A DNA stretch of 64,000 nt from CAZGWE01 sp964529405 (GCA_964529405.1 CAZGWE010000004.1:1-64000); one strand, 5' to 3'; positions 31,025-40,347 are shown, counted from the first letter of the stretch. A program made the numbers and translations. The notes: generated from the letters alone by a model not told the origin.

Positions 31025-32446
31025 ATGAAGCGTTCAGAGCTGTTCTTTGCTTTTATCTTATTGCCGCTGGATGTCGCGATGATTATCGCCGCTTTTGTCT
31101 TGGCCCACTATCTGCGCGTTGATCTGGAGGTGTTGCTCGTTGTTTATGATATCGGCTTAAAAGAGTATTTAAGGTACTCGTTTTACCTTATGCCGGTCTG
31201 GGTGTTTTTGCTTGCCCTTAATGGCCTTTACGGTATTGGCAGAAACCGCAATTTTTTAAGCGAGTTTTACCGGATACTTAATGCTTCATCGGTGGCGATC
31301 CTCTTCCTGATTGTCGGAATTTTTTTCTCCCGTTCGTTGTTCTTCTCGAGATTAATTGTTATTTTAACCTGGGTTTTGAGCATTATGACATTAGCGCTCG
31401 GCAGATTCGCCATTAAATCAATCCAGGGATATCTGTTCAAATTTGGTATTGGCGAAAGAAAATTGATACTGATCGGCGATAACGGTATTTCCGAGAGCCT
31501 CTTCGTCCAAGCTGCGAAAAATAGCCAGTTGGGATATAAAGTGGTCGGAATTCTTTGTAATGAGCAAAAAATAAGCAAGCATGGCCTTAAAATTATCGGT
31601 AGCGTTGAAGAAGCTGAGCGCAGTATTAAAAAATATGATGTTGACGAAATTATTTTGACCGATATGGGTTTAGCCAGGAACAAGGTTTTTGAAATCATCC
31701 AAATTTGCTCTGATAATAATGTCGTCTTTAAGTATATACCGGATATATTTGCGATCATGTCCCGGAATATCATCTATCAATTATTCGGGTCAATGCCGGT
31801 TATGGAGCTGCAGCCCATTCCTATGGAGGGTTGGGGCCGGATTTCAAAGCGGATTATTGACATTGTTATGGCTTTGGTTGCCATAATCTTATCATCACCA
31901 CTCATACTTATAGCGACGATCGGAGTTAAATTAACCTCCAGAGGTTCAATTATTTACAAGCAAAAGAGGGTGGGGCGGGATGGCAGAACCTTTGACTTCT
32001 ATAAATTCCGTTCGATGTACCAGGAAAAGTGCGATTATACGGAGAACGGCAGTAAATGGACGACAAAAGCAGATGAAAAAACGCGTATCACGCCCTTCGG
32101 TTTATTTTTGCGCAAAACCAATATTGACGAGTTGCCGCAATTTTTTAATGTTTTGAAGGGCAATATGAGTTTTGTCGGACCCCGTCCGGAGCTACCCAAA
32201 TTTGTTGAGCAATTCCAGAGGGACATTCCCGAATATTTTCGCCGCCACAAAGTTAAATCGGGTATTACCGGTTGGGCGCAGGTAAACGGGCTCAAAGGCG
32301 ACACTTCAATTAAAGAACGGGTGCGGTATGATATTTATTATATCGAGAATTGGTCAATTTGGCTGGACTTAGTCATTCTGGCCAGAACAATCGGATTGGT
32401 TCTCTCGGAAGCATTTGGCGGTAAAAGGGAGTACCGGACTAAATAG
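31025..32446 (+). CDS. Polyprenyl glycosylphosphotransferase (initiating glycosyltransferase)
   Basis: 473 aa. Four N-terminal transmembrane helices (to about residue 120), a Rossmann-like domain (IGERKLILIGDNGISESL), a fifth hydrophobic helix (IIDIVMALVAIILSSPLIL), and the C-terminal bacterial sugar transferase domain: KQKRVGRDGRTFDFYKFRSM, then RKTNIDELPQFFNVLKG, FVGPRPELP and GITGWAQVNG. It moves a sugar-1-phosphate to undecaprenyl phosphate to begin surface polysaccharide. The next gene is a GT4 glycosyltransferase, in line with a glycan pathway. The sugar is not predictable. Confidence 0.93.
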   Translation: MKRSELFFAFILLPLDVAMIIAAFVLAHYLRVDLEVLLVVYDIGLKEYLRYSFYLMPVWVFLLALNGLYGIGRNRNFLSEFYRILNASSVAILFLIVGIFFSRSLFFSRLIVILTWVLSIMTLALGRFAIKSIQGYLFKFGIGERKLILIGDNGISESLFVQAAKNSQLGYKVVGILCNEQKISKHGLKIIGSVEEAERSIKKYDVDEIILTDMGLARNKVFEIIQICSDNNVVFKYIPDIFAIMSRNIIYQLFGSMPVMELQPIPMEGWGRISKRIIDIVMALVAIILSSPLILIATIGVKLTSRGSIIYKQKRVGRDGRTFDFYKFRSMYQEKCDYTENGSKWTTKADEKTRITPFGLFLRKTNIDELPQFFNVLKGNMSFVGPRPELPKFVEQFQRDIPEYFRRHKVKSGITGWAQVNGLKGDTSIKERVRYDIYYIENWSIWLDLVILARTIGLVLSEAFGGKREYRTK

Positions 32447-32454
32447 TTAGAAAT

Positions 32455-32522
32455 TTTATAAGGTTTATAAAGTTTCACTAATATATCTTTATGAACCTTA
32501 AGAACTTTATTAACCTTATTAA
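32455..32522 (+). repeat. Imperfect inverted repeat upstream of the GT4 gene
   Basis: Left arm TTATAAGGTTTATAAAGTTT pairs imperfectly with right-arm words AGAACTTTATTAACCTTATT. It ends 4 nt before the GT4 ATG, leaving no room for a normal ribosome site. Confidence 0.55.
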
Positions 32523-32525
32523 CCT

Positions 32526-33617
32526 ATGCGCATTGCGCTTATACATGAATGGTTAACCAGTGTCGCCGGCTCGGAGCGGGTTCTTTTGGCGATAAATGAA
32601 ATTTATCCGTCAACACCGATTTACACCTCTATTTTTGATCCGGGCAAAGCCGGGGTCTTTAAAAATTATGATGTCAGAACTTCTTTCTTGCAAAGGGTGC
32701 CATTGGCAAAAAGAAAACGTGAAATTTTGGTGCCGCTGACGCCGCTGGCCTTCGAACAGTTTGATTTGTCAGAGTATGACGTTGTCATATCCAACTGCCA
32801 CATGGCAGCAAAAGGTGTTATTACAAAGCCGGGCACAGTCCATATTTCCTACTGCCACACTCCGCCCAGGTATTTGTGGGAGCCGGACGTTGATCCGCGG
32901 GCGAAAGGCGGCAAGTTGGCTTGGCTCAAGAACAAAACGGCCCACAATTTGAGAATCTGGGACAAGGTGGCCGCCGATAGAGTTGACTATTTTTTGGCTA
33001 ATTCGAATTATATCGCAAAACGTATTAAAAAGTATTACGGTCGCGATTCGATTGTCGTCCATCCGCCGGTTGATACCGGCCGGTTTAAAATAGCAGAAAA
33101 AGAGGAAATAGGAGACTACTATCTGTTTGTTAGCCGGCTGGTTGGCTATAAAAAGTGTGATCTTGTCATACAAACATTTAATGAGCTGGGTTTGCCGCTC
33201 AAGGTGATCGGACAGGGGCCGGAAAAAGCAAACTTAATGAAAAAAGCAAAGAGCAATATCGAATTTCTTGGTTTTTTGACTGACGAAGAGGTCGGCCGTT
33301 ATTTCAGCCGGGCAAGAGCCTTTATTTTTCCCGCCGAAGAAGACTTTGGCATTGTTGCTGTTGAAGCGCAAGCGGCCGGCCGGCCGGTTATTGCGTATCG
33401 GATTGGCGGCTCGGCCGAGACCGTTGTTGATAGAATAACTGGTAGCTTGTTTTCTGAACAATCAAAAGAGTGCTTAGCTCTAGCCATTACTAATTTTAAA
33501 CCGGAAGATTATGACCCAATAAAGATTCGGCAGCATGCAGAGAAGTTCTCCTCCGCACGATTTAAAAAAGAATTTGCAGCAACCGTGAAAGAACTGGTTG
33601 GCAAATATCCGGATTGA
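32526..33617 (+). CDS. Family GT4-like glycosyltransferase
   Basis: 363 aa, GT-B fold. N-terminal domain starts MRIALIHEWLTSVAGSERVL, typical of GT4 enzymes; C-terminal nucleotide-sugar domain has YFLFVSRLVGYKK-like start (YLFVSRLV), VIGQGPE and the E-x7-E motif EEDFGIVAVEAQAAGRP. Cytoplasmic, adds a hexose to a lipid-linked glycan, probably after the phosphotransferase encoded just upstream. Donor and acceptor unknown. No Shine-Dalgarno because the start abuts the hairpin repeat. Confidence 0.9.
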   Translation: MRIALIHEWLTSVAGSERVLLAINEIYPSTPIYTSIFDPGKAGVFKNYDVRTSFLQRVPLAKRKREILVPLTPLAFEQFDLSEYDVVISNCHMAAKGVITKPGTVHISYCHTPPRYLWEPDVDPRAKGGKLAWLKNKTAHNLRIWDKVAADRVDYFLANSNYIAKRIKKYYGRDSIVVHPPVDTGRFKIAEKEEIGDYYLFVSRLVGYKKCDLVIQTFNELGLPLKVIGQGPEKANLMKKAKSNIEFLGFLTDEEVGRYFSRARAFIFPAEEDFGIVAVEAQAAGRPVIAYRIGGSAETVVDRITGSLFSEQSKECLALAITNFKPEDYDPIKIRQHAEKFSSARFKKEFAATVKELVGKYPD

Positions 33618-33652
33618 GGACATTAAAGTACGGAACTACTAACAGAACCGGT

Positions 33653-34777
33653 TCAGTCAGTCCTGTTTAATAAAAAATTTCTTAAATCATCATAGGTAAT
33701 TATGCCGATTATCTCTTGAGTTTCATCTTGGACCGGGACCATGCCGGTTTTGTTTTCAGCCAGAATTTGCATGGCTTTGATGGCCGGTTGGTTGATTGCA
33801 ACCGAGCCAAAGCGGTCGAGGGGAGTTGAGACATCACTGACGGGTAGCCGCCACTTTGATTGAGGGATTTGCTGAAGCGAGGAGCCGTCGAAAATTCCGA
33901 CCATGTCTGAACCGGAGCGGACGAGGTAATAATCATGCCGGCTTAAGGATTTTTGACTGAAACTGCTTAATGGAGTATCGGCGTTGGCTTCGGTAATTGA
34001 ATGTTTGGGAATATCGCCAACTTTTGCTTTTCTTAAAACAAGAATGGCCAAAGTTTGGAGATAGCTGTTACCAGCCGTTTGGTAGAGAAAGAACCCCACT
34101 AGTATCAACCAGAATCCGCCGAAAGAGCCGGAGACGATAATTTGCCAGAACCCGTAGAGTATTAAGGCAACCGCCAGCACTTTGCCAAAATTTGAAGAGA
34201 TTCTGGTCGAAAGCAACAAATCATCTGTTCGCCACCAGATTAAACTTCTAAGTACTCTGCCGCCGTCAAGAGGAAACCCGGGCAAAAGATTAAAGATAGC
34301 CAAGCCGTAGTTGATTGAACCAAGAGCAAAAACCAGCGGCAATATTGAAACATTGGGCTTGAATAAATTTATTATTGCCGCAATTGCAATGAAGATGCTG
34401 CCGATGATTATGCTGAACAGTGGGCCGGCGACGGCCATTTTGAACTCTGCGGCTGCATTTGGCGGTTCGTCTGTCAAGTTAGACGCTCCGCCAAATAAGA
34501 ATAAAGTAATTTTCTTTATCTCCAGATTATTCCTTTTGGCAACAAGAGTGTGGCCTAATTCATGGATGATGATCGAAAGGAAGAATAGGAGCGAACCGGT
34601 AAGGCCGTAAACCAAATAAAACAGAGCCGACTGGTCGGTAATAAGCCTTGGCAACAGGCTATAAGCAAAACTAAAAGTGACAAGCAGAAAAACCCAAAAC
34701 CAGGAATAGTCAAGCGCTATTTCAATGCCATAGACTTTGCCAAGGCTTATTTCTCTATTGAATATCTTCTCTAGCAC
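33653..34777 (-). CDS. Site-2-type zinc metalloprotease (M50) with CBS domains
   Basis: 374 aa. Transmembrane helices flank the zinc motif HELGH at 72-76 and the third-ligand motif FPLDGGRV with D171. The C-terminal ~120 residues form a CBS pair (VSDVSTPLDRFGSVA and KTGMVPVQDETQEIIGIITYDDL) that usually senses adenine nucleotides. The family cleaves membrane-embedded regulators. It is not RseP-like, since there is no PDZ domain. Its ATG overlaps the end of the DUF2267 gene by 23 nt, so they are cotranscribed. Confidence 0.9.
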   Translation of the reverse strand: MLEKIFNREISLGKVYGIEIALDYSWFWVFLLVTFSFAYSLLPRLITDQSALFYLVYGLTGSLLFFLSIIIHELGHTLVAKRNNLEIKKITLFLFGGASNLTDEPPNAAAEFKMAVAGPLFSIIIGSIFIAIAAIINLFKPNVSILPLVFALGSINYGLAIFNLLPGFPLDGGRVLRSLIWWRTDDLLLSTRISSNFGKVLAVALILYGFWQIIVSGSFGGFWLILVGFFLYQTAGNSYLQTLAILVLRKAKVGDIPKHSITEANADTPLSSFSQKSLSRHDYYLVRSGSDMVGIFDGSSLQQIPQSKWRLPVSDVSTPLDRFGSVAINQPAIKAMQILAENKTGMVPVQDETQEIIGIITYDDLRNFLLNRTD

Positions 34778-35273
34778 CTTCGCTTGTTAAAAGATTGGCG
34801 ATATCCTCCGGCAGGGAGTTTAAAAGTTTTTGAACCTCGCCCGGGTCTATTATGCCAAAGACATGGCCCGCAACCAGGCTGATCAATTCTTCGATCCCAA
34901 TATCAGTATCAAAGATAAAGTCGCGCCTGATCCGGTTAATAAATTCTTCCCGGCTTAATTTGACCGGAACCCCTTCCGAACTCCAACCGTCGTAATAAAT
35001 TCCCTTTATTAACATGGGTAACTGGGCAGCAAAATTAACACTTTCATGAATTGGCAATCGGTCCCGGATGGCGTGCAGGATGGCCCGGAGAGCCTGATAT
35101 GATTGGTGGCGCCGGCCCCGCCAGTCTAATTCATCCTCTATGGCAGCTAATAATTCATTGGTTTTTTCAATCGTTGTATCAAATACATCCAATCCTGTGC
35201 TTGGTATTTTTTGGTCTCCTTTCTTAATTACTATTTTAGTATAGCGGCTATTTTTTGCTTTGGAGAAAACCAC
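34755..35273 (-). CDS. DUF2267 family protein
   Basis: Up to 172 aa. The core from about residue 29 (DVFDTTIEKTNELLAAIEDEL, then RRHQSYQALRAILHAIRDRLP) matches DUF2267, helical proteins of unknown role; WSSEGVPVKLSREEF marks the second half. The N-terminus is uncertain: the listed start is a GTG upstream of an internal AAAGGAG; a TTG at 35192 would begin right at the domain. Cotranscribed with the M50 protease, with which it overlaps. Confidence 0.75.
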   Translation of the reverse strand: MVFSKAKNSRYTKIVIKKGDQKIPSTGLDVFDTTIEKTNELLAAIEDELDWRGRRHQSYQALRAILHAIRDRLPIHESVNFAAQLPMLIKGIYYDGWSSEGVPVKLSREEFINRIRRDFIFDTDIGIEELISLVAGHVFGIIDPGEVQKLLNSLPEDIANLLTSEGAREDIQ

Positions 35274-35323
35274 AGAAAACAGATACCGAAAATTGGGCCA
35301 TCCTAAAACCGTACTTAAACCAA

Positions 35324-36220
35324 CTAATACCTTGAAATATTGATACTTGATACTCCAGTGCTCAAATCAACATAGACCTTATTGATGGCTGTCTCAAAAT
35401 TATCGGTCCGATAGGTATTGTCGCCGGTTTTCGTAAAGCCGTCAAAACTGCGGCTGGAGAGGCCGGTACTGGCCCGGACTTCTGTGCCCGAGGTTTCGGG
35501 AACGCTGATGTTAAGCGAAGAAGCGCCGGCTTTGACCACAACATCGGTTTTGGTATTTTTCTTACCGATCTTTAGATCAATTGAAGAAGCGCCGGCTTCG
35601 ATGATTGCTTTCTCCAGGCTATATTGGCTCAAATCCAGGTCGGCGGAAGCGGCGCCAAGACGAAAATTCAGCGTCCAGAGCGGGTTGGGGTTGAGCTTGA
35701 TATCAACCGTATTCTTATTTCGGCCGAAAGCTGTCGAGATGTTTTTACCCTTCGGCTCAAGCGTCAAATTTGCGGTTGCGCCGTCCCTGGTCTCCTTGAG
35801 GTCATACCGGCCGATACTGGAAATAACATTGGCAGAGATTAATTTATCGGTGGTCTCTTTTAAAATAAAGGTACCGGCACCGGAATTTAGTGTCAGGTCG
35901 GCTTTGTCAATATTGTCAAGGGAACTTTCGAATGTTTGCGATTCGGATCGGCTGTCAAATATGATTTGGTCGGTAACCGTCCAGCTGGTCTTGGCCCCGG
36001 CCACAAGAACCAGGCCGAGGATAACGAGGGCGGCAGCTGAAAAGAGCCGCGATAGGGCGGATCTGCTGAAAAATAAAGAGATGCCCCAGAAGATGAGAAT
36101 GGCCGGCCAGATTTTCAGGATCGTTTGCCAGTCAACATTAAGATAGCCAAGATTGGAAACCAGCAGGACCAAACCGATTAAGATAGTGATTATCCCCAAA
36201 ATAAACCTTGTCGGTTTCAT
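35324..36220 (-). CDS. Membrane protein with LiaI/LiaF-like N-terminus and DUF4097-type beta domain
   Basis: 298 aa from ATG 36220. The first ~75 residues form three short transmembrane helices (IILGIITILIGLVLLVSNL-like, ILKIWPAILIFWGISLFF, ALVILGLVLVAG). The rest is a repetitive beta-strand domain with pseudo-repeats such as AGAGTFIL, LGAASADLDL, EAGASSIDLKI and KAGASSLNISV, as in cell-wall-active antibiotic-response (LiaF) proteins. The start overlaps the PspC gene stop by 1 nt. Together they look like an envelope-stress sensing pair. Confidence 0.75.
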   Translation of the reverse strand: MKPTRFILGIITILIGLVLLVSNLGYLNVDWQTILKIWPAILIFWGISLFFSRSALSRLFSAAALVILGLVLVAGAKTSWTVTDQIIFDSRSESQTFESSLDNIDKADLTLNSGAGTFILKETTDKLISANVISSIGRYDLKETRDGATANLTLEPKGKNISTAFGRNKNTVDIKLNPNPLWTLNFRLGAASADLDLSQYSLEKAIIEAGASSIDLKIGKKNTKTDVVVKAGASSLNISVPETSGTEVRASTGLSSRSFDGFTKTGDNTYRTDNFETAINKVYVDLSTGVSSINISRY

Positions 36221-36636
36221 TATTTTGCCCCCCTTTTTCCAACCAGGGCAATACCGATGATAATAAGGACGAGCGGCCAAAATTTAGTTAAATTGAAGCC
36301 GGGAAAGAGGTTCTGGACCAGCAGAACCAGGCCGATGACAACCAGAACCAGGCCGGCGGTCAGATTGCGTCTGCCTGTCGTGTCTTTGGCCTTCTTTTCG
36401 GTTTCCTTGATTTCTATTTTCTCTCCTTCTTTTTCTATTTCTTCAGCCGTCCCTTTTTCTTCAGGCATAATAATCCAAAGCAGGATATAGGCTAAGATTC
36501 CAGCCCCGCCAGCCAGGGTAGTAATGACAAAAACTGCTCGCACCAGAATGGGGTCAACGTCGAAATATTGTCCCAACCCCGAGCAGACGCCGGCAACCAA
36601 GCGGTCTTTTTTGATACGGAATAGATTTGTGCTCAT
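36220..36636 (-). CDS. PspC-domain envelope stress protein
   Basis: 138 aa. Residues 5-60 are a PspC domain: RIKKDRLVAGVCSGLGQYF, DPILVRAVFVI and ILLWIIMPEE. A charged linker (EEIEKEGEKIEIKETEKK) leads to two C-terminal helices (GLVLVVIGLVLLVQNLF and FWPLVLIIIGIALVG) of the LiaI type that also begin the next gene, so the two genes share a domain. Membrane located; PspC proteins respond to membrane damage. Confidence 0.85.
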   Translation of the reverse strand: MSTNLFRIKKDRLVAGVCSGLGQYFDVDPILVRAVFVITTLAGGAGILAYILLWIIMPEEKGTAEEIEKEGEKIEIKETEKKAKDTTGRRNLTAGLVLVVIGLVLLVQNLFPGFNLTKFWPLVLIIIGIALVGKRGAK

Positions 36637-36726
36637 AAATCCTCTTTTTCCTAATGATTATCTATGGTAAAATTATAAGAGAGAATGCCGGATGACGCAA
36701 GTTTAAGGTTCTAAAATGGAGAGCCG

Positions 36727-38967
36727 GTGGAAGAGAGGGATGAACTGGAGACAAAAAATAGGGGAATTGGAACGGCGTCCGAAAGCATCGGGATTGTTTA
36801 TGAAATTGATGAAGGTTTACGGATTCCCTCCGATGAAGACCTGGCCCCCCGGCAGAAAAAGTCAAATCTGATTAAACCCGTTCCGGTTATTGTCCGCCTA
36901 TCTGTCGCCAAAAAAACAAAACACCCGTCTCTGTTGAAAAAAATTAAAAGTTCGAGTTGCCGGTTCAAGTCCGGGCTAAAATGCCGTTATCGCAGCTTGG
37001 CTAACCGGCTCTTTGCCTCGGCAAATTTGTGTTTAAAAGCGGTTGACCATGCTAAACTAAGCATTGCGCCGGTATTAATGGTTGTCCTGGTCGTCTTTAC
37101 TTTCATCAGGGCGGCGGAAGCAAAAAATAATCTTGAAGCGTTGGCTGCCGGTGTTCAGTCGCACTTGAACGGCGCTTTCAATCAAATCGAGAATGGGAAC
37201 CTGGAAAAGGCGCTTAACGAGGCCAATGAGGCCAAAGACGACATTGCCAAGTTAAAGCTGCTGGTGCAATCATGGGGACAGGACTTGGAATATTTAAGAT
37301 ATGTTCCCAATAACCGTTCTTCTTTAGTGGCGTCGGAGAGAATGCTTGACAGCGTTTATACTGTTCTGGGCACAATGGAGACTTTGAGTAACGGCTTGGT
37401 GCAGGCCAGAAACGACCAGTCCCTCACTTTGGCTGCCGGTCCCGAAGGCATTAACTCGCTTGACCTGATTAGGTTAAAAGGCGTGCTTGAGAAGCTTTTA
37501 GATCGGAGCCGGACAAATCTTTTGGAAAGCAGGAGCAACTTGATGCTAGCTCAAGACAACCTGCCAAAAAATTTACAACCTGACAACAAAAAAGCCATTG
37601 CTGTTATTGATAAAACGCTTGTGGCCATCCAAAATAGCAGCGAATTGATTTTGAATCTGTTCGGATGGTTAACCGACGAGTCCGATGACGGCAAAAACAT
37701 TCTGGTCCTCTTTCAAAATAATACGGAACTGCGCGGTAGCGGCGGGTTTATTGGTTCGTTTGCGGTGGCCCGCTTTGAGGCCGGCAGCCTGAAGGGGCTT
37801 GATTTTGAAACTAATATTTACAAACTTGACAAAGAGTTTATGGCCCAGACCCGGGTTTCTCCGCCCGACGACCTGTCGCCACTCTCCGGCCAAGCCTGGG
37901 CGATGAGAGATTCCAATTGGGCGGTTGACGGGCCGGAAGCTTTTGCCAAGGTGGCCGAGTTTTACAAATTGGAAACGGGCAAAGAAGCGGACGGTGTTGT
38001 GGCTCTGGACACAACCTTGTTTACAGACCTGTTGAAAATTACCGGCCCCATAGATGTGCCGGAATTTGGAAAAGCTATCGGAGCTGATAATTTTCTGTCC
38101 GATGTCCAGTACGAAGTGGAAAAGGGCTATTTTGAGCGTGCCGGCAATAAAGAAGAAAACGAACCCAAAAAGATTCTCTCGACTATGATGCCAAGGTTTA
38201 TCAACCGGATCTCCGAGTCATTTTCCGATAAAGAAAAACTACCGCAAATATTGGGCACTCTCGGCCGGATGCTGTCGCAAAAGCACCTTTTGTTCTATGC
38301 CAAAGACCAGGACCTGCAAGGGAAAATCGAAGCTAACAATTTGGCGGGCAGTGTCGGCCATAAAATAACTGATTATCTTTTTGTCCACAATTCCAATGTA
38401 GGCGGGATGAAGAGCAGCCTTAATGTCAAGGAGTCCCTGAAGCAAACGGTTAATATCAAATCTGACGGGACGGTGCAAAGCCAGCTCGAAATCAGCCGTG
38501 AGCACCAGGGCAGCGGCGAGTGGCCGGATGGCATTAACAAAAATCTGGTTCGCGTCTTAGTGCCGCAGAACTCTTCGATGAATAAATTTTCCCCTCTTGA
38601 GGGTAATTTTTGGCCGCTATATGACAGCAAGCTAGCCGGAAAGGACATCTTTCGTTTGGTTGAAGAGGCCGGAAAGGCCGAAGCGGTTTTTTGGCAAAAC
38701 ACTGAACCGGGCAAAAAATCAAAGTCAACGATTGACTATCGTTCCAACTACAGCGTTGATGCGACCGGCCATGAGTTTAATTACCGGCTCTATGTCCAAA
38801 AACAGCCCGGCACCTTGGGCGACGATTTTGAATTGGAAGTTAACTATCCCAAAGGCTACAAACCAGCTAATGTCAAAAATTACGACTACATAAACCGCAA
38901 AATTGTCATCAAACAGTTTCTAACCAGCGACAAGGAGTTCTCAATCAGGTTTGAAAGATCTAAATAA
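36727..38967 (+). CDS. DUF4012 family protein
   Basis: 746 aa. A charged, basic cytoplasmic N-terminus (to about 110) precedes one transmembrane helix (PVLMVVLVVFTFIRAA). The extracytoplasmic part has a coiled helical segment and then the DUF4012 domain with its signature LVLFQNNTELRGSGGFIGSF, followed by a long mixed alpha/beta region ending RFERSK. The family is typical of CPR and some Gram-positive genomes; proposed links to surface polysaccharide or protein display are not proven. The start (GTG 36727) is uncertain. Divergent from pspC. Confidence 0.85.
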   Translation: MEERDELETKNRGIGTASESIGIVYEIDEGLRIPSDEDLAPRQKKSNLIKPVPVIVRLSVAKKTKHPSLLKKIKSSSCRFKSGLKCRYRSLANRLFASANLCLKAVDHAKLSIAPVLMVVLVVFTFIRAAEAKNNLEALAAGVQSHLNGAFNQIENGNLEKALNEANEAKDDIAKLKLLVQSWGQDLEYLRYVPNNRSSLVASERMLDSVYTVLGTMETLSNGLVQARNDQSLTLAAGPEGINSLDLIRLKGVLEKLLDRSRTNLLESRSNLMLAQDNLPKNLQPDNKKAIAVIDKTLVAIQNSSELILNLFGWLTDESDDGKNILVLFQNNTELRGSGGFIGSFAVARFEAGSLKGLDFETNIYKLDKEFMAQTRVSPPDDLSPLSGQAWAMRDSNWAVDGPEAFAKVAEFYKLETGKEADGVVALDTTLFTDLLKITGPIDVPEFGKAIGADNFLSDVQYEVEKGYFERAGNKEENEPKKILSTMMPRFINRISESFSDKEKLPQILGTLGRMLSQKHLLFYAKDQDLQGKIEANNLAGSVGHKITDYLFVHNSNVGGMKSSLNVKESLKQTVNIKSDGTVQSQLEISREHQGSGEWPDGINKNLVRVLVPQNSSMNKFSPLEGNFWPLYDSKLAGKDIFRLVEEAGKAEAVFWQNTEPGKKSKSTIDYRSNYSVDATGHEFNYRLYVQKQPGTLGDDFELEVNYPKGYKPANVKNYDYINRKIVIKQFLTSDKEFSIRFERSK

Positions 38968-39031
38968 TCTATCTGTTTTTGGTCAAATATGTAGATGAAT
39001 CGAGATAAAATAGTTCTATACGTTTTTGCCC

Positions 39032-39060
39032 TTGACCCAGGGTTTGTCTTATGTTACGAT
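39032..39060 (+). promoter_or_regulatory. Promoter of the 56-aa gene
   Basis: TTGACC, 17-nt spacer, TACGAT, about 40 nt before the ATG at 39102. Confidence 0.55.
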
Positions 39061-39101
39061 ACCTATCGCAAATGCTGCCAGAAACGGAAAGGAGGTGTAC
39101 G

Positions 39102-39272
39102 ATGAAGAGCAGCATGGGTAGGCTGCTTGAGCAAAACCACGAGCTCTTGGAGCTTGTGGATCGTCTCAAGCGAGAGATCCGAGCATTGAAGAGCGGGTCC
39201 ACCAAGACGGATCGCTCTGTCAAGAAGGTGTTGTTCCCCAGCTATCTCCGGGCTCCCGGCGGTAGCGCGTGA
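39102..39272 (+). CDS. Small coiled-coil protein, unknown
   Basis: 56 aa. The first 30 residues form a leucine-rich amphipathic helix (LLEQNHELLELVDRLKREI) that could dimerise; the remainder is basic and Gly/Pro-ended. A perfect AAAGGAGGT ribosome site, a promoter 40 nt upstream and a terminator downstream make a complete small transcription unit. GC-rich compared with the DUF4012 gene before it. No family recognised. Confidence 0.55.
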   Translation: MKSSMGRLLEQNHELLELVDRLKREIRALKSGSTKTDRSVKKVLFPSYLRAPGGSA

Positions 39273-39328
39273 GGTCTCATGACTAAATCTCAGGCCATGC
39301 CGCATAAGCGGAATGGCCAAGCCCCACC

Positions 39329-39360
39329 GGGCGCTATGGTCCACCCAAGACCAGGCGCCC
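39329..39360 (+). terminator. Terminator of the 56-aa gene
   Basis: GGGCGC pairs with GCGCCC and an inner TGGT with ACCA; six T residues follow at 39362-39367. The rest of the gap to 39473 also has a 9-bp hairpin (CCAGGCGAA and complement, near 39424-39460) that may end the opposite gene. Confidence 0.8.
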
Positions 39361-39473
39361 ATTTTTTATTGAAAATTTCGCATCTTCCCAAAAGGCGAAA
39401 GATCGTATTGCGGGAGATACGGACCAGGCGAAAGATGGCGTCAAAAAAAAGTTCGCCTGGCCGTTACGGTACT

Positions 39474-40067
39474 TCAGGTACGTCTGCTACGTCGGTATCC
39501 GCCGCGTTTCGGCGGGTAGAAGGTTGCCTCCCCATAGGTGGGTACGCTCTTCTTCGGGATTGCATCCGGATCGATCTTGACCAGTTTGCGCATCCGCTCA
39601 TGGCGGATCTCGGCGAACCACACGAGAGAAGTGGCGGCGATCGGGTAGACGGAATCCCGACCGACATCCCAGACGCGAGGGAGATCACGGGCGAAGTTGA
39701 AGTCGCCCGACGCCGTTCTGGGCAGCAAGAACGCTGTCCAGATGATCGGTCCGGGACAATACGTGTCGCCGACCGGATCCAGCAATTGGACCTTCACGCA
39801 GGTGAAGGGAAGGACTTCGACGGCAAGCCGCTTCTCTGCGGTGAACTCGAGGAGGGTGTAAACGTTACACTCCTTGAGTTCGCAGTTGAAGTCGCCATCA
39901 CTCCCGGTACTCATGGCAGCCTGGCGGAGCAGAAATGCCCCCGGTGTTGCCGAGCCAATAGCGATTCGATGCCCAACTGCGTAAACAAGAAACCCTTCGC
40001 CAGTGATGTCGGCGAGAAGAGTTCCGTCTACCGTTTCGATTCGCGGACATTTGGGGTCCTGTCCCAT
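39474..40067 (-). CDS. Hypothetical protein, 197 aa
   Basis: No signal peptide; mixed beta-rich sequence with scattered Cys and a basic C-terminus (KRGGYRRSRRT). Two segments share a SGDFN word, GSDGDFNCEL and ASGDFNFARDL, hinting at an internal repeat. A perfect AGGAGG lies 7 nt before the ATG and a full-consensus promoter drives it. GC-rich relative to neighbours. Nothing in it identifies a family; a structural or surface role is possible but unsupported. Confidence 0.55.
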   Translation of the reverse strand: MGQDPKCPRIETVDGTLLADITGEGFLVYAVGHRIAIGSATPGAFLLRQAAMSTGSDGDFNCELKECNVYTLLEFTAEKRLAVEVLPFTCVKVQLLDPVGDTYCPGPIIWTAFLLPRTASGDFNFARDLPRVWDVGRDSVYPIAATSLVWFAEIRHERMRKLVKIDPDAIPKKSVPTYGEATFYPPKRGGYRRSRRT

Positions 40068-40090
40068 TCAACTTCCTCCTATTGTGATTT

Positions 40091-40140
40091 GCCGTTACCG
40101 GCTGTTTAAATACAAATATTGTACACAAACAGCCGCCGGC
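40091..40140 (-). promoter_or_regulatory. Leader hairpin of the 197-aa gene
   Basis: On the minus strand GGCGGCTGTTT pairs with AAACAGCCGG, with a 19-nt AT-rich loop. It is placed between promoter and ribosome site. Confidence 0.5.
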
Positions 40141-40195
40141 AAAACCGTAATAGAGTTTTGATTTGGAGTGCGCTTGCACATCGGGCTTGTTCATT

Positions 40196-40223
40196 ATTAT
40201 ACTTCTGATTTTCGTGTTGTCAA
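40196..40223 (-). promoter_or_regulatory. Full-consensus sigma-70 promoter
   Basis: On the minus strand TTGACA, 16-nt spacer, TATAAT. It gives a leader of about 120 nt before the gene at 39474-40067. Confidence 0.8.
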
Positions 40224-40247
40224 GCAGAAAATTTAATTTTCTAACGG

Positions 40248-40276
40248 TTGCATTGATCAAGCTTGCGTGATAAAAT
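40248..40276 (+). promoter_or_regulatory. Putative gyrB promoter
   Basis: TTGCAT, 17-nt spacer, TAAAAT, about 70 nt before the gyrB ATG and back to back with the promoter of the 197-aa gene. Confidence 0.5.
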
Positions 40277-40347
40277 GTTAAGTGGATAAGAGGAATAAAC
40301 ATCCTTTTTTCTTTATTGATATTGAGAAATAGTTTAAGGCAAATTTG

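Noticed and set aside
35418..36146. 242-aa plus-strand open frame
   Set aside because: Opposite to the LiaF-like gene whose beta repeats are clear; no ribosome site.
39279..40109. 276-aa plus-strand open frame
   Set aside because: Runs through a terminator at 39329-39360 and is antisense to a gene with a consensus promoter and AGGAGG site.
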